Assembly (NCBI GenBank): GCA_013076295.1
Contig: RQOL01000660.1
Coordinates: 5,456,001 to 5,520,000 of the forward strand
Reading direction: 5' to 3'
Source: Sanderia malayensis
Lineage: Eukaryota > Cnidaria > Scyphozoa > Semaeostomeae > Pelagiidae
DNA length: 64,000 nucleotides
The position numbers and the translations under genes were made by a program. Of the stretch, positions 12,661-23,262 are shown in pieces; within the stretch, counting starts at the first letter, position 1; each line of letters starts with the position of its first letter. Below the pieces are notes generated by a model. It worked only from the letters and a program-made list of their open reading frames with translations, did not search any database and had not been told where the DNA came from.

Positions 12661-15600
12661 ATGGAAAAATACAATCAAGAACTCAAAACTGGAAAATTCA
12701 TGCTAGAGGATTGCCAGGAGGCCTACGAACTTGAAGATAGAGAAGATATCGAGCTAGCATATGAGAAGATATGTCGAATCATCAAAAAGCTGGACAAATC
12801 CAAGGATGACGTCACCGAAGAGATGTTGGGAGAAGAAGATACGATCGACCAGGTGCGTCAATGGAACCGAATGCAGAAAGAAGAGATACACCCGATTCGT
12901 GAAATGCGCAAAAAACTGAAGGGAAAGCTGGACTGGTTTGACGATCAAGAATCCCGACAGAAACAGAAGAAGGAAATCGAGCTGCAAAGGCAAATCATGG
13001 AGGAACAAACTCGCATAACACTGGGAAAAGAGAAGGAGATGGAAGAAATGAAGATCAGACAGCAGGAGCGTGAAGAAGAATGGTGCCGAAAGAAACTGGA
13101 ATTGGAAGCAGAAGCTGTTGCAAAACGCCGCCATGAAGAGAAAGTGAAGGCTCAATCAGTTAAGCTTCAAAAGTATACTATCACCCCGTTCAAAGGAGAG
13201 TACAAGGATTGGTTGCGCTTTTGGAATCAGTTCACGGTAGAAGTCGATGGATCGGGTATCTCAGAAATCAGCAAATTTAACTACCTTTTGGAATTGGTAA
13301 CAGGAAAGCCGAGAGAAGATATCCTTGGACTGCCCCACACAAGCGATGGTTATGAAGAGGCCAAGCGGATTTTGGAACAAACCTATGGCAGAGATATCAA
13401 GATACACAAGACTCTGATTAAAGAACTGGAGAATTTGCCCTACATTACAAGCGCCCATAAACTGACAGAGATCCACAACTTCTACAACCACCTCGCAAGG
13501 ATCATCCGAACACTGGTCACCATGAAGAAACTGGAGACTGCCCAAAGCTTTGTCTATACTCTGATGGATAAGTTGGGTCCTGTGAAAGAAGCCTTGGTAC
13601 AGAAAAATGACGAGTGGGAGGAATGGAAGCTGGAAGAGTTGGTTGAGAATCTCCGCAAATACATCGATCGGAATCCACTATCAGAAACAGAAACGGGAGC
13701 CTCGCCATACCCCAACCAGGTGAAGAAAAGAAACGAGTTTCAAGACTGGAGGAACAAGCGGGATAAGATGCTATTTGCGAGTACTCAGAAACCCCAAAGA
13801 AGAACCCCAGGTTGCGTATACTGTGGACTGTCGAACCATAGAAGTGTTGACTGCTTGAAGGTGTTGGACATTGCAACCAGAAAGGATATCCTGAAGAAGA
13901 GCAGACTGTGTTTCAATTGTACCGGATTTGGACACATGGCTAACAAATGCAATTCCAGAGGATGCGGAAATTGTAACCAAAAACATCATACATCCATCTG
14001 CGATGCCGCACCAGTGACGAGTTTTCCAGCCCCAACAGGCCCAGGCCCAGATGCAGAGCAAGGGAAACGGGCCATAAACAAGAATACAGCGATCCATGCA
14101 ACCGTTGTAGCGAAAGTAAATGGCATAACTGCACGTATAATGATAGACTCTGGTTCTGGAAGCTCTTACATCTGCACCAAGCTGTTGACAGAACTGAAGC
14201 TCAAGCCATCAAAAATTGAGAAGAGGATCATAGAGCAGATGTATGGAACTGTGACCAGAAGAGTCGAGATTTACAAAGTGAAGATCACATCTGACGTGGT
14301 AGAAGACTTTGAGATGGAATTGACTTGTATCAATGGAGAGAAAGAAATCCTGACTGTCTTACCGAATCCAAGAATCAAGGCCTTAAAGAAGAAATATGAT
14401 CGTTTCAGATGCCTCAGTTTCAGTGATGAAAGTGCAATGGAAGATATGCTGCCAGTCCATTTGATTTTGGGTACCTCTGACTTCCAAAGAATCAGAACGA
14501 CTGAGCCATTGGTGTTAGGCCCAAACCCTGACCGTGATCCTGGAGCAGAGTTCACGATGCTTGGCTGGACGTTGAGTGGAAAAACAGTTGGTGGCGAAGT
14601 TGAAACAGAAAAGGGTTTCTTCGCGAATTCCACCAAAGACGAGTTCGAACAAATGTGTTCGTTGGAAGTTCTTGGACTGTCCGATGAAATTGGGGATGAT
14701 GCAGAGTTTCATGAAAACTTCAAGAAGAACATCCAACGCCAGCATGATGGGAGGTATCAGACAAGGCTGCCATGGAAACCAGATCACTGCGCAGTATCAA
14801 GCAACAAAGAACTTGCGATGGCCAGACTACACAGCACCACCAGAAAGTTGGAGAAACTCAACAAACTAGAAGAATACCATCAAGTAATGACAGAACAAAT
14901 ACGAGATGGCATATTAGAAGAAATCCCAGACCAACCCACCGGTGAAGTAGTTCATTATGTGCCCCATCAACCAGTTATCCGTGAAGAAGCAGAGTCAACC
15001 CGCCTGAGGATCGTGTATGACTGCTCAGCCCGTGCCAGTAGCCAGGTGCCGTCGTTGAATGACTGTTTGGAAACTGGACCATCCTTGCAGCCCCACATCT
15101 TTGACATACTGCTGAGGAATCGTATGAAGAAGTACTGCATCACTGGCGACGTAAAGAAAGCGTTCCTACAGATCAAGCTGGATCCAGTCGACAGAGATGC
15201 GCAGAGGTTATTCTGGTATGGGAAGTTGGAGGAAAGGAAAATAACGGCTTACCGATTCACCAGAGTGATATTCGGATCAGCATCTAGCCCATATATCTTG
15301 GGAGCCACGTTTGAGAAGCACATTAACCAGTACAAAGCAAAGTATCCCCAAACCGTGAAGGATCTTGAAGAAAACACGTATGTGGATGACGTACAATCTG
15401 TTTGCGATACTGCGGAGGAGCTTGTGAAGTTCAAGGAAGAAGCAACCAACATCATGACGGAAGGTGGATTCCAGCTGCACAAATGGCATAGCAACGCACC
15501 CTTTGAAGTTGGCTCCACCAGCAGCAAGACAGAAGTTGAAGACCCAACATACGCCAAAGTTATCGTTGGAACTCAACCAAGTGAGACAAGAATCCTTGGG

Positions 15601-18000
15601 ATTCCATGGGACACGAATAGAGACGAGTTCAGAATCAGTTTCGTGAAGTGCGCAGAGAGTGGAAATGGGGGAGCAGTGACCAAGAGGAAGATGCTTTCCA
15701 TCATCAATGGTGTGTTTAACCTGTTGGGCATCGTGTCTCCTGTGATTATCACTGGCAAGATCCTATACAGCAGAGTGTGCTTGAAGAAGTTATCTTGGGA
15801 TGAAGAGCTACCCAGCGAGATTGTAGAGCCTTGGCACAAATGGATCAAATGCTTGGCCAAAACACCCACTGTATCCATACCCAGAAGTGTAGTTTGTGAC
15901 AAAGTGGTGAAAATGGTGCTACATGGCTTCGCAGACGCAAGCAAACAGGCGGTTTCAGCAGCAATTCACATCGTCGCATACTACGCCAATTCAGATGTGA
16001 GCCAATGCTTATTGGTATCGAAGTCCCGGATCGCCCCTAAGAAGAGTATTCCTCGCCTGGAACTGGTTGGCGCTCATACCTTGTGTAAGCTGGTCAATCA
16101 TGTGAAGAAAACCTTGGGTGATTATCCCATAGAAGAATTCCATGGCTGGGTAGACAGCACAACGGTATTGCATTGGTTAGGAGGAAAGGGCACGTGGACC
16201 CAGTTCGTAAGAAACCGTACAACAGCAATCAGAGAGACCAACCTGACAAAATGGCACTACGTCCCTACTGAAGAGAACCCGAGTGACAAAGGCACAAGAG
16301 GAGTTGCCCCGGATAGACTTGGAAGGCTGTGGTTCAATGGCCCAGATTGGTTGCACAATGAAGATGAATGGCCTAGTCAACCAGAAATCGCAGAGACGCC
16401 TGAAGCAGTGTGTGAAAGTCTGCCTAAGAAAGAGAAACAGCTGTTGGCGAAGGAAGAGACAAGGGAGCCAGATCAGTTGGGTACACTTTTGGAAAAGTTT
16501 TCGTATTGGAAGACGTTGCGCATAACGGCCTTTGTGATAAGGTTCATAGCAAAGTGCAGAGGCAGAAGAATACCAGAACAGATGTTGACACCAGAAGAGA
16601 TCGATTCGGCAGAAACGTACTGGTTGAAAAAGATCCAGGAATCAAAAGAACTCAAGTCCGACATCGATCTGAAAATGGATGACAATGGAGTGTGGAGGTG
16701 CAGTGGAAGAATTCCAGGATACAATCCGGTATTTTTGCCCAAAAATAGTAGATTGGTAGCCTCACTCATACAGCAAAGCCATGAGAGGACACTTCACGGG
16801 GGAGTTTCAATGACGTTAAGTGAAATGCGGAGAAGGTTCTGGGTTCCCAAGCTTCGATCGCAGGTGAAAAAGATCGTACACAGATGCAACCGTTGCAAGA
16901 GACACAGAGTGAAACCCTTGCCAAGTCCAGGGAAATCCATGCTGCCAGAGTTCAGAGCCCAGCTGAGCGAGCCTTTTGCCTACACGGGAGTGGACTTCGC
17001 CGGACCGATCATATACAAGATCAAGAAATCAACCTTTGGGAAGTCGTATGTAGCCTTATTCACGTGCGCAAGTACGAGAGCTGTGCATCTGAAGCTTTGC
17101 AAAGATCTGTCAGCATTGGAATTCAAGAGGACGATGAAAGAGTTCGTTGCTAGAAGAGGACCTCCAGAAGTAATGCTGAGCGACAATGGCAGAACGTTTG
17201 TTGCGACAAAAAAGTGGTTGAAAACATTGGTAAAGAATGAAGACCTAATGAATTTCTTGGCAGTCCAAAAGATCAAATGGAAGTTCAACCTCTCTCGTGC
17301 AGCCTGGTGGGGAGGATTTTTTGAGCGATTGGTGGGAATCATGAAAAGAAGCCTCTCTAAAGCAATTGGCAAGAAACTCCTTACCTTTCCTGAGCTAGAA
17401 GAAGTCTTGCTGGATGTCGAGTGCACAATGAACAACCGACCATTGTGTTACCAGGGAGAAGAGTTTGAACATCAAGTCATCACGCCGAACATCCTGCTGA
17501 GAGGAAAACCTCAAGTTCTTCTAGAAGAAGACTTGGACAAACTGGCTCAAGGAACCCAAGCGACAAAACGGATCGCGTTTATGAAGAAAAGCAAAGATCA
17601 GTTACGGAAAAGATGGATGGGCGAGTACCTGTACGCCCTAGAAGAGAGAAATCGACAATCCGGAGGAGGTGCGGACGTTACCCCTAAAACAGGGGCAATC
17701 GTTTTGTTGAAAGATGACACCAAGAACAAGTCGCTGTGGAGACTAGGAAGAGTTATTAGGCACATCCGTGGCAAAGACGCGGTAATTCGTGGACTGAAGT
17801 TGAAACTTGGGAATGGAAATATCGTGGAACGACCTCTACAACTAGTATGTGATATGGAGATCGGTGGAGAAGATGAAACAGTGGAACTAGACCCCCTAGC
17901 AAAGGAGTTTATTCCTGAGAGAAGACCAACAAGGAAGACAAAGACAGAAGCGATGAACCAAATCAAGGGGATCGGACCCTATGAAGATGAAGAAGACTGA
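12661..18000 (+). CDS. BEL/Pao gag-pol polyprotein, 1779 aa, intact
   Basis: One uninterrupted frame. In order: a coiled-coil-rich N-terminus, a gag-like domain (DUF1759 type, about 175-330), zinc knuckles from about residue 385 (CVYCGLSNH; CFNCTGFGHMANKC), an aspartic protease with MIDSGSGSSYI (Asp about 496), a Pao-type reverse transcriptase with YVDD at about 907-910, RNase H (HGFADAS, about 1088; later ENPSDKGTRG), an H2C2 integrase zinc site (HERTLHGG to CNRCKR, about 1373-1420), an integrase core with catalytic D (VDFAGP), D (LSDNG) and E (FFERL) at about 1444, 1506 and 1553, and a DUF5641-like C-terminus. No envelope frame follows. With all motifs intact it is probably a young copy, but loss of most of the 5' LTR should have removed its promoter and primer site. 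Confidence 0.95.
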   Translation: MEKYNQELKTGKFMLEDCQEAYELEDREDIELAYEKICRIIKKLDKSKDDVTEEMLGEEDTIDQVRQWNRMQKEEIHPIREMRKKLKGKLDWFDDQESRQKQKKEIELQRQIMEEQTRITLGKEKEMEEMKIRQQEREEEWCRKKLELEAEAVAKRRHEEKVKAQSVKLQKYTITPFKGEYKDWLRFWNQFTVEVDGSGISEISKFNYLLELVTGKPREDILGLPHTSDGYEEAKRILEQTYGRDIKIHKTLIKELENLPYITSAHKLTEIHNFYNHLARIIRTLVTMKKLETAQSFVYTLMDKLGPVKEALVQKNDEWEEWKLEELVENLRKYIDRNPLSETETGASPYPNQVKKRNEFQDWRNKRDKMLFASTQKPQRRTPGCVYCGLSNHRSVDCLKVLDIATRKDILKKSRLCFNCTGFGHMANKCNSRGCGNCNQKHHTSICDAAPVTSFPAPTGPGPDAEQGKRAINKNTAIHATVVAKVNGITARIMIDSGSGSSYICTKLLTELKLKPSKIEKRIIEQMYGTVTRRVEIYKVKITSDVVEDFEMELTCINGEKEILTVLPNPRIKALKKKYDRFRCLSFSDESAMEDMLPVHLILGTSDFQRIRTTEPLVLGPNPDRDPGAEFTMLGWTLSGKTVGGEVETEKGFFANSTKDEFEQMCSLEVLGLSDEIGDDAEFHENFKKNIQRQHDGRYQTRLPWKPDHCAVSSNKELAMARLHSTTRKLEKLNKLEEYHQVMTEQIRDGILEEIPDQPTGEVVHYVPHQPVIREEAESTRLRIVYDCSARASSQVPSLNDCLETGPSLQPHIFDILLRNRMKKYCITGDVKKAFLQIKLDPVDRDAQRLFWYGKLEERKITAYRFTRVIFGSASSPYILGATFEKHINQYKAKYPQTVKDLEENTYVDDVQSVCDTAEELVKFKEEATNIMTEGGFQLHKWHSNAPFEVGSTSSKTEVEDPTYAKVIVGTQPSETRILGIPWDTNRDEFRISFVKCAESGNGGAVTKRKMLSIINGVFNLLGIVSPVIITGKILYSRVCLKKLSWDEELPSEIVEPWHKWIKCLAKTPTVSIPRSVVCDKVVKMVLHGFADASKQAVSAAIHIVAYYANSDVSQCLLVSKSRIAPKKSIPRLELVGAHTLCKLVNHVKKTLGDYPIEEFHGWVDSTTVLHWLGGKGTWTQFVRNRTTAIRETNLTKWHYVPTEENPSDKGTRGVAPDRLGRLWFNGPDWLHNEDEWPSQPEIAETPEAVCESLPKKEKQLLAKEETREPDQLGTLLEKFSYWKTLRITAFVIRFIAKCRGRRIPEQMLTPEEIDSAETYWLKKIQESKELKSDIDLKMDDNGVWRCSGRIPGYNPVFLPKNSRLVASLIQQSHERTLHGGVSMTLSEMRRRFWVPKLRSQVKKIVHRCNRCKRHRVKPLPSPGKSMLPEFRAQLSEPFAYTGVDFAGPIIYKIKKSTFGKSYVALFTCASTRAVHLKLCKDLSALEFKRTMKEFVARRGPPEVMLSDNGRTFVATKKWLKTLVKNEDLMNFLAVQKIKWKFNLSRAAWWGGFFERLVGIMKRSLSKAIGKKLLTFPELEEVLLDVECTMNNRPLCYQGEEFEHQVITPNILLRGKPQVLLEEDLDKLAQGTQATKRIAFMKKSKDQLRKRWMGEYLYALEERNRQSGGGADVTPKTGAIVLLKDDTKNKSLWRLGRVIRHIRGKDAVIRGLKLKLGNGNIVERPLQLVCDMEIGGEDETVELDPLAKEFIPERRPTRKTKTEAMNQIKGIGPYEDEED

Positions 18001-18056
18001 ACAATCAAACTTGAGAATATTATTAAAACTGCAGCCACATTTTAATAGGGGGAGGG

Positions 18057-18124
18057 TGTGGTAAATTCTAACATTACGTGATCTCCTAAAAAGACACTAT
18101 TTCGTCAAGTACAATATTAGATAT
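18057..18124 (+). repeat. Visible part of the 3' LTR
   Basis: This is the stretch shared with the 5' side. It begins TGTGGTAAATTCTAAC directly after the purine tract. Past 18124 there is no 5' counterpart to compare. Confidence 0.8.
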
Positions 18125-19097
18125 TACACTCGCTGTCGTCAAACAGTGGGTTTCTTTGTTTGTAACCAACGCGACAAATTGCTTGTCTGATGCGTTACAG
18201 TTACTTTGTTTTGATTCGTACGTAAATTTACACTCGTTTTAGAAAATTATGTAATCCGTGTTGATGTTTTGACCTGGTTTCTATGACCAGAGGAATTTAG
18301 AAAACTGCTTAAATACAGCGTAACTTTCAGTAGAATTCAGATAGGATATGAGGTTACCTCAGTTAAGAATGTTATTCTTTTGAGCATAATCATCATCATC
18401 AAGACTATTCTCGTGATTTATTTGGTGTCACAGGGAGTCTCTACGCGAGCACAGGGCTTCGTATAAGACTTGAAGAGATTCCCCACATCAAGTTTGGACA
18501 AATATAGCAGCGTTATTACTGCTAGTACTGGTGTTGATGAAATGAGCGCGAATGATATTAAAACAATACGACCTTCTTGCCACAGTCTATCCACCACTTG
18601 CATAACAACATTGTCAGTCAACCATACTCACCCTTTGTGACTTCGAAAAAAGAATGAACTTGTCGAACGCGAATTAAGGCGTCCAAAAAATCATTTTGTG
18701 AAGGTATTCCCGACAACACCTTTGCACGGAATGAATGAGAGAAGAAACGTGCATATAGTCAAAGGTTTTTACAAGTTGAGCATGGTTCTTTTACGCCATT
18801 GATTTTCGCTCACAGTGGTGGTTCAAGTAGAGAAACTGGAAAGTGTTTTATCTGCGAAGATTTCAGAGAAACGGGATTTGCCAATTTCATTTGTTTTGTT
18901 CGGAGTTGTCCAACGAACGTATCACAGGGACGCAATGCAGTGAGTCTAAGGCGGCACCACGTCCTCCCCAATATTTTCCAGGATCGATTTTTCAATTCGC
19001 CAAAATCCGAGAAGAAATATTTAGGGCGGGGCAGGCAGGCAGGAATTGAGAATAAAAGCATTATTCAATAAGTACATCGCATTCAATAAACCATATT
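18125..19097. other. Probable remainder of the 3' LTR, then spacer
   Basis: TTTGGTGTCACAGGG at about 18420 looks like the sequence that usually follows an LTR (a TGG-type primer site), so the LTR might run to about there. This is only a suggestion. No cellular gene was seen. Confidence 0.3.
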
Positions 19098-20126
19098 TCA
19101 CGAGTATTTCATATTCAGTAGGGTGTTCTTTGATATAAAAAATAGTTCGAAGTGGAATTTATCAAACACCTGGAAGCCGAGACTTGAGAAAAATGAGACA
19201 GAAACAAAATCTGTTTGAATGTCTTCAATAAAAGCATATGGAATCAGAGATCTTTGCAGTGTGACTAGTGAAATACTCTTTACGACGGCTTTGCCTAGGC
19301 CTCTTCCACGATGTGCTGGAAGAGTTTGCAAAGCAGCTATGGCTCCATCCCATGAAACCATGGCCCATGCTACTGGTGAACTTGAGCCAAATGGAAACGC
19401 ACCAATTGCCAGCTTCAGACTTGCGCTAGCCGTAAAACGAACCATTGACATTTCATCGGCAAATTTCCAATGTTTTATTGCATACAACGTTTCATCGATA
19501 GACATTGCTCTAACTTCATAACCGCTCACTTGACTCACGGCAGATGTAAATTTATCAGAAGTGGGATCTTTGAGAACGGCAAAATAAGCATATGCACTTT
19601 GGTCCTTCTTTATTCTACCACCGATTATTTCTTCTGCAACATCCATTTCAAACTCTCCTCTTATGCTCAAACAATGGTGATTAATCCGTCTATTTTCTGC
19701 TTCACCCATTTTCTTAACATAACGAAATGTTTCTTGCCATAGTCGGTTGTTTTGCTTCCAGACACGGTCCTTGTCTTCTCCACCTTTCAGGTCAAACACA
19801 GTTACAGTAGTTGTAATGTTGACAATTTCTTTCATTGCAAAATCTTCCATCTCTGGAACAAATTTTGATCCAATCTCCAAGCGAAAAACTGAAGAATCAT
19901 CTTCACCAACGTCATTATTATTGCCAACTTCGTTGTTGACAATTTTGAGAACTCGTCCTTCCCACATTTTATCCTTAAACACCAAAAAACCGTAATATGG
20001 TAAAAACTCAAATTTTCCATCAGTTACTTTCAAGAGTAACTTTTCTTTTAGTTGGTCGATATCTTTCTGATTAAGTTCATAGTGTGTGCTGTTACAATCA
20101 AATATTATGTCAGTCTGTTCATTCAT
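19098..20126 (-). CDS. GLYAT-like GNAT N-acyltransferase, copy 1
   Basis: Single-exon frame of 342 aa. The C-terminal third (about 230-330) is a GNAT fold of the glycine N-acyltransferase/FR47 type. AWAMVSWDGAIAALQTLP is followed by the acyl-CoA pyrophosphate loop HRGRGLGKAVV (272-282) and then SFFSSLGFQVFDK. The N-terminal two thirds resemble the long GLYAT-type N-domain only loosely. The family moves acyl groups from CoA to amines; the substrate is unknown. Copies 2 and 3 at 31505 and 34699 are close paralogues. The 3' flank also shares TTCAGTAGGGTGTTC with them. It lacks introns, and the C-terminus differs (ELFFISKNTLLN) from the DWARL/DWTRL ending of the others. Confidence 0.8.
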   Translation of the reverse strand: MNEQTDIIFDCNSTHYELNQKDIDQLKEKLLLKVTDGKFEFLPYYGFLVFKDKMWEGRVLKIVNNEVGNNNDVGEDDSSVFRLEIGSKFVPEMEDFAMKEIVNITTTVTVFDLKGGEDKDRVWKQNNRLWQETFRYVKKMGEAENRRINHHCLSIRGEFEMDVAEEIIGGRIKKDQSAYAYFAVLKDPTSDKFTSAVSQVSGYEVRAMSIDETLYAIKHWKFADEMSMVRFTASASLKLAIGAFPFGSSSPVAWAMVSWDGAIAALQTLPAHRGRGLGKAVVKSISLVTLQRSLIPYAFIEDIQTDFVSVSFFSSLGFQVFDKFHFELFFISKNTLLNMKYS

Positions 20127-21164
20127 ATTATAAAAGCGGATTTACACGGTACAAGTTGGCTACAAGTTTTTTCGATATTGGACTGCAAACTTGAACTTGT
20201 ATCATGTAAATGCCTTAAAATTCTGTTCACGCCACGCCTGTTGTTTTGATTCACGTTAATCCTCCATCACAGTCGAAAGATTTCTGACTCGATGTCAACC
20301 CGCGTGCGTCAACTTAAATTATCAGAAGTTCAATTGCATTCATATGCAAAACGCATCATTGAAAGCATTCGTTAATTCGGTCAATAATCAATGTTATGTT
20401 AACAAAAGTGTTCCCCAAATCGCGCGCTGGTATTTTTATTAGCAATTGTCATAGCATGTAGCAAGCTTTTAACATTAGCATGCATAAACTTGTGCTTCAG
20501 CAGCATATTAAAAGTTCCTCTTGATGACATTGGTTGATATGAGGTGATTACAGTAATATAATAATAATAACAATAATAATAATAATAACAATAATAATAA
20601 TAATAATAACAATAATATGCAAAAGAAGAAAAGGTATCACAAAACCTTTTTTACAAAAAAATATTTTATATAAGACACTGATGCTCAGTTCTTCAAAACG
20701 TTAAGAAAGTTCAGGGCTGGGTCTTTGAAACATAAGAAATTTGAAAAAATTAGATAAGGTAAACCATTCTACTTATATAAATTTCAGACTGTAGGTTCTT
20801 AAAAATGAGTGGTTCCCATAATGTGGGTTTTTATTGTATTTTGCATCTTACAGTGAAAATTTGACAAAGCCAAATGCAAAGTATTCAGAATTGAAAATAA
20901 TCAAAAATACATTTTGGGTTTTGATCTGATAATTTGCAATCTTTCTTACAAAGGGTAGTCTCTTATTACTTGCCAAATGAAAAAATCAGTAAAAGTTATG
21001 TTTGTCATTCAAAAATTGAAATCGGCCCTCTGAAAATTCATTGCTAACTTAATATTTTAATCGAGAAATATAGAATATACATATAAAATCCCTTTTTAAC
21101 ACAAGGAAAAAAATATTGTCTCAATGTAATCCTAAGGTAAATTTTTATCACAATGTTGTTGTAA
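20127..21164. other. Spacer with an AAT/AAC microsatellite
   Basis: It presumably holds the GNAT copy 1 promoter and the ADAT3 3' flank. Nothing else was recognised. Confidence 0.4.
20553..20617. repeat. (AAT)n/(AAC) microsatellite
   Basis: A run of AAT triplets is interrupted several times by AAC. Confidence 0.9.
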
Positions 21165-22460
21165 TTAGTTTAACTCTATGCACTCATGTTTACAACAGTT
21201 TTTAAAAACCTCAAAATGGTGATTGAGTTCTTCCTGACAGTGAACTTTGTAATGGCCACCCAGGCCTCCTGAAACGGGGTCCTCAATTCCATAAAAAACT
21301 CTCCGAATTCTGGAATGAACAAGAGCCATTGCGCACATAACACAAGGTTCATGAGTTGTGTACAAATCATAGCCTGTGCAAAGATAATTATCCTTAGTGC
21401 TATTCAATTTACGCTTTCCTTTCAAGCAACTGTCAACACCAGAATTAAAGTCATTACCGGGAAAAAATGACGTATATTTTTTAACTTTCAAGTCTTTTGA
21501 CAAAGGTGGTTCTTCGTGTATGTAATCCACAACAGAGTTTGATGTTGGTAATTTAATTTCTTCCATTAAAGCTAGACTCTGTATAGAATCTGCTTTGTCA
21601 TTTAACGCTTCACTTCTAAAAATTCTTTGTCCCATACCAAGGTTAAATTTGGCCATACATTTGTTGTCCTTTATTTTACTTTGTTCCAGAGAAACTTTAC
21701 TTTGCTCAGTTTCTGGCTCAGAGTTAATCTCACTTTGATGATCACAATCAGATTTGAAGCTTCCATTGAAGTTAAGAGGCTTGCATTCACGTTTTGTTTC
21801 TTTAAAATGATGCTTCAAGGCACCTCCTCCTTGATGATTAGCAATTAGGTCAATACAAACAACAATTGAATGAAGCAATGGGTCTCCAGACATTGTGCAG
21901 TCATAAGCAGAAGCTAAAACAGTATTTGTTTCTGGATTAACAATCACAGATCCAATTGATTTCATGCCAATGTTTGCACCTTTCTTTGCTGCACTGATAG
22001 CAGCACTCATATTATTATTTATGATGTTTAGGTCACTTGCAGAAAAGTATCCAGCATTTATAAGTTTTGTAATATATTTATCTTCGTGAAATGATGTGGG
22101 CCACAGTGCTTTAGAAGCTTCAAATTGATTCCTGGTTTTGGGTGCATCTTTTGGGATTTCAGTAGTTCTGACATTTGTCAAACACTCATTTAACATGTCA
22201 TCTTTAACAAAGTTTGCTAAATCGTTATGTAGTTTATCTTCAACAACAGTGATAACAACATCAAGAGCTTTGTTTTTATTACCGTGATCTGCAGACCTGA
22301 TTCTCTTCAAATGACCAAATTCTTGCATGGGATACAATGTTCGAAGTCTACTGATGATTTGTGTGCATTTTGAATTATCTATGATCGTTGCTATTGCAGC
22401 ACAACAAGTTTTGACATTGTCTGAATAACGGTCATGTAATACCGGTATTGGAAAAGACAT
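21165..22460 (-). CDS. ADAT3: tRNA adenosine deaminase subunit ADAT3 (Tad3)
   Basis: Single-exon frame of 431 aa. ADAT3 partners catalytic ADAT2 to convert A34 to inosine in tRNA anticodons. The cytidine-deaminase-like C-domain holds the zinc ligands His197 (LLHSIVVC) and Cys373/Cys376 (EPCVMC). The catalytic Glu that would follow the His as H-A-E is absent (H-S-I), as expected for the structural ADAT3 subunit. TGYDLYTTHEPCVMC, ALVHSRIRRVFYG and GGLGGHYKVH are family hallmarks. The frame is longer than the human protein because about 150 low-complexity residues separate the two halves of the zinc site. A partial decayed copy lies at 7679-8052. Confidence 0.93.
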   Translation of the reverse strand: MSFPIPVLHDRYSDNVKTCCAAIATIIDNSKCTQIISRLRTLYPMQEFGHLKRIRSADHGNKNKALDVVITVVEDKLHNDLANFVKDDMLNECLTNVRTTEIPKDAPKTRNQFEASKALWPTSFHEDKYITKLINAGYFSASDLNIINNNMSAAISAAKKGANIGMKSIGSVIVNPETNTVLASAYDCTMSGDPLLHSIVVCIDLIANHQGGGALKHHFKETKRECKPLNFNGSFKSDCDHQSEINSEPETEQSKVSLEQSKIKDNKCMAKFNLGMGQRIFRSEALNDKADSIQSLALMEEIKLPTSNSVVDYIHEEPPLSKDLKVKKYTSFFPGNDFNSGVDSCLKGKRKLNSTKDNYLCTGYDLYTTHEPCVMCAMALVHSRIRRVFYGIEDPVSGGLGGHYKVHCQEELNHHFEVFKNCCKHECIELN

Positions 22461-23262
22461 TTTGAATTCAAAGGCTTATATTCGCTGATTCCGAAAAAAT
22501 AATGGTAAAAAGATAACTAATTATAATCCGAACTTACCAAAAATTCTTTCATCCATAGAAAAGGTTTACTTGGGCAGTGCAATGAAACACGAAAAAATAA
22601 GGTTGAATATTCGTCTAGACGTAGATACACATTCGACGCAGATTGGGGCTTCCGGACGCAGATAAGGAAAAGGTAAGGAAAGGAAAATTTGAAGGAAAAA
22701 AGAAGGAACTTTTGATAATGACAAACATTTTTTAGAAAATCTTAAAAAATAAAAGAAAAGTCCTAGATTTTGGTTTTCCGCAGCTTTCCGGGCTTAATCT
22801 GTAAAAGATTCACTACATTGCGTCCCGTGCCTCGTCGTTTATGCTGGTTAATCCAAAATTAAGCAGGGTTAATGGTCAAGAAATAGTTGCGTTGATGATG
22901 TGCACAGTTGCCAAATTGATTATCGTTATGACAAGACGGATATGAGTCCTTATACACAGTTTCTGTTCATAGGTTAAAAAAACTGCGCTTCATACTTCAA
23001 AATAGTGCCATTCACTTCGATCCAATAGTTACGGTGAAAATAATGAAAATTAGATAGTTTTTGTAGCTGATTCATTGGCCGTATATGTTCATGGGTGCGG
23101 AGATAAGTTTAGCAAGTTATAGGGGGATGTTAGTTTCAATATTAAGCAAACAACTTAAAAAAGCAAATGAATATAATTCTTCATGCTAGCTCTCTATTTT
23201 AATAATCAACAAAATTTATAGTTTCCAGTTACCAGCTACAAACTATGGTAGTTTCGAAAAAC
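22461..23262. other. Spacer between ADAT3 and the oxygenase gene
   Basis: No gene, repeat or element was recognised. It should contain the ADAT3 promoter. Confidence 0.4.

Larger units (their letters stand above)
12592..18124 (+). mobile_element. BEL/Pao LTR retrotransposon with truncated 5' LTR
   Basis: A 68-bp direct repeat (12592-12659 and 18057-18124, one mismatch at the fourth base) brackets one gag-pol frame. The 3' copy follows a purine tract (TAGGGGGAGGG) and starts TGTGGTAAATTC as an LTR should. At the 5' side the frame starts two bases after the repeat, leaving no room for the rest of the LTR, a primer-binding site or a leader. A deletion from LTR base 69 to the start codon is the simplest reading. 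The 3' LTR probably continues past 18124, but its end and a target duplication could not be fixed. Confidence 0.85.

Noticed and set aside
12754..17966. Minus-strand frames within the BEL element
   Set aside because: They are shadows of the gag-pol frame and resemble nothing.
12661..18000. Endogenous retrovirus
   Set aside because: Domain order and RT type are BEL/Pao and there is no envelope frame.
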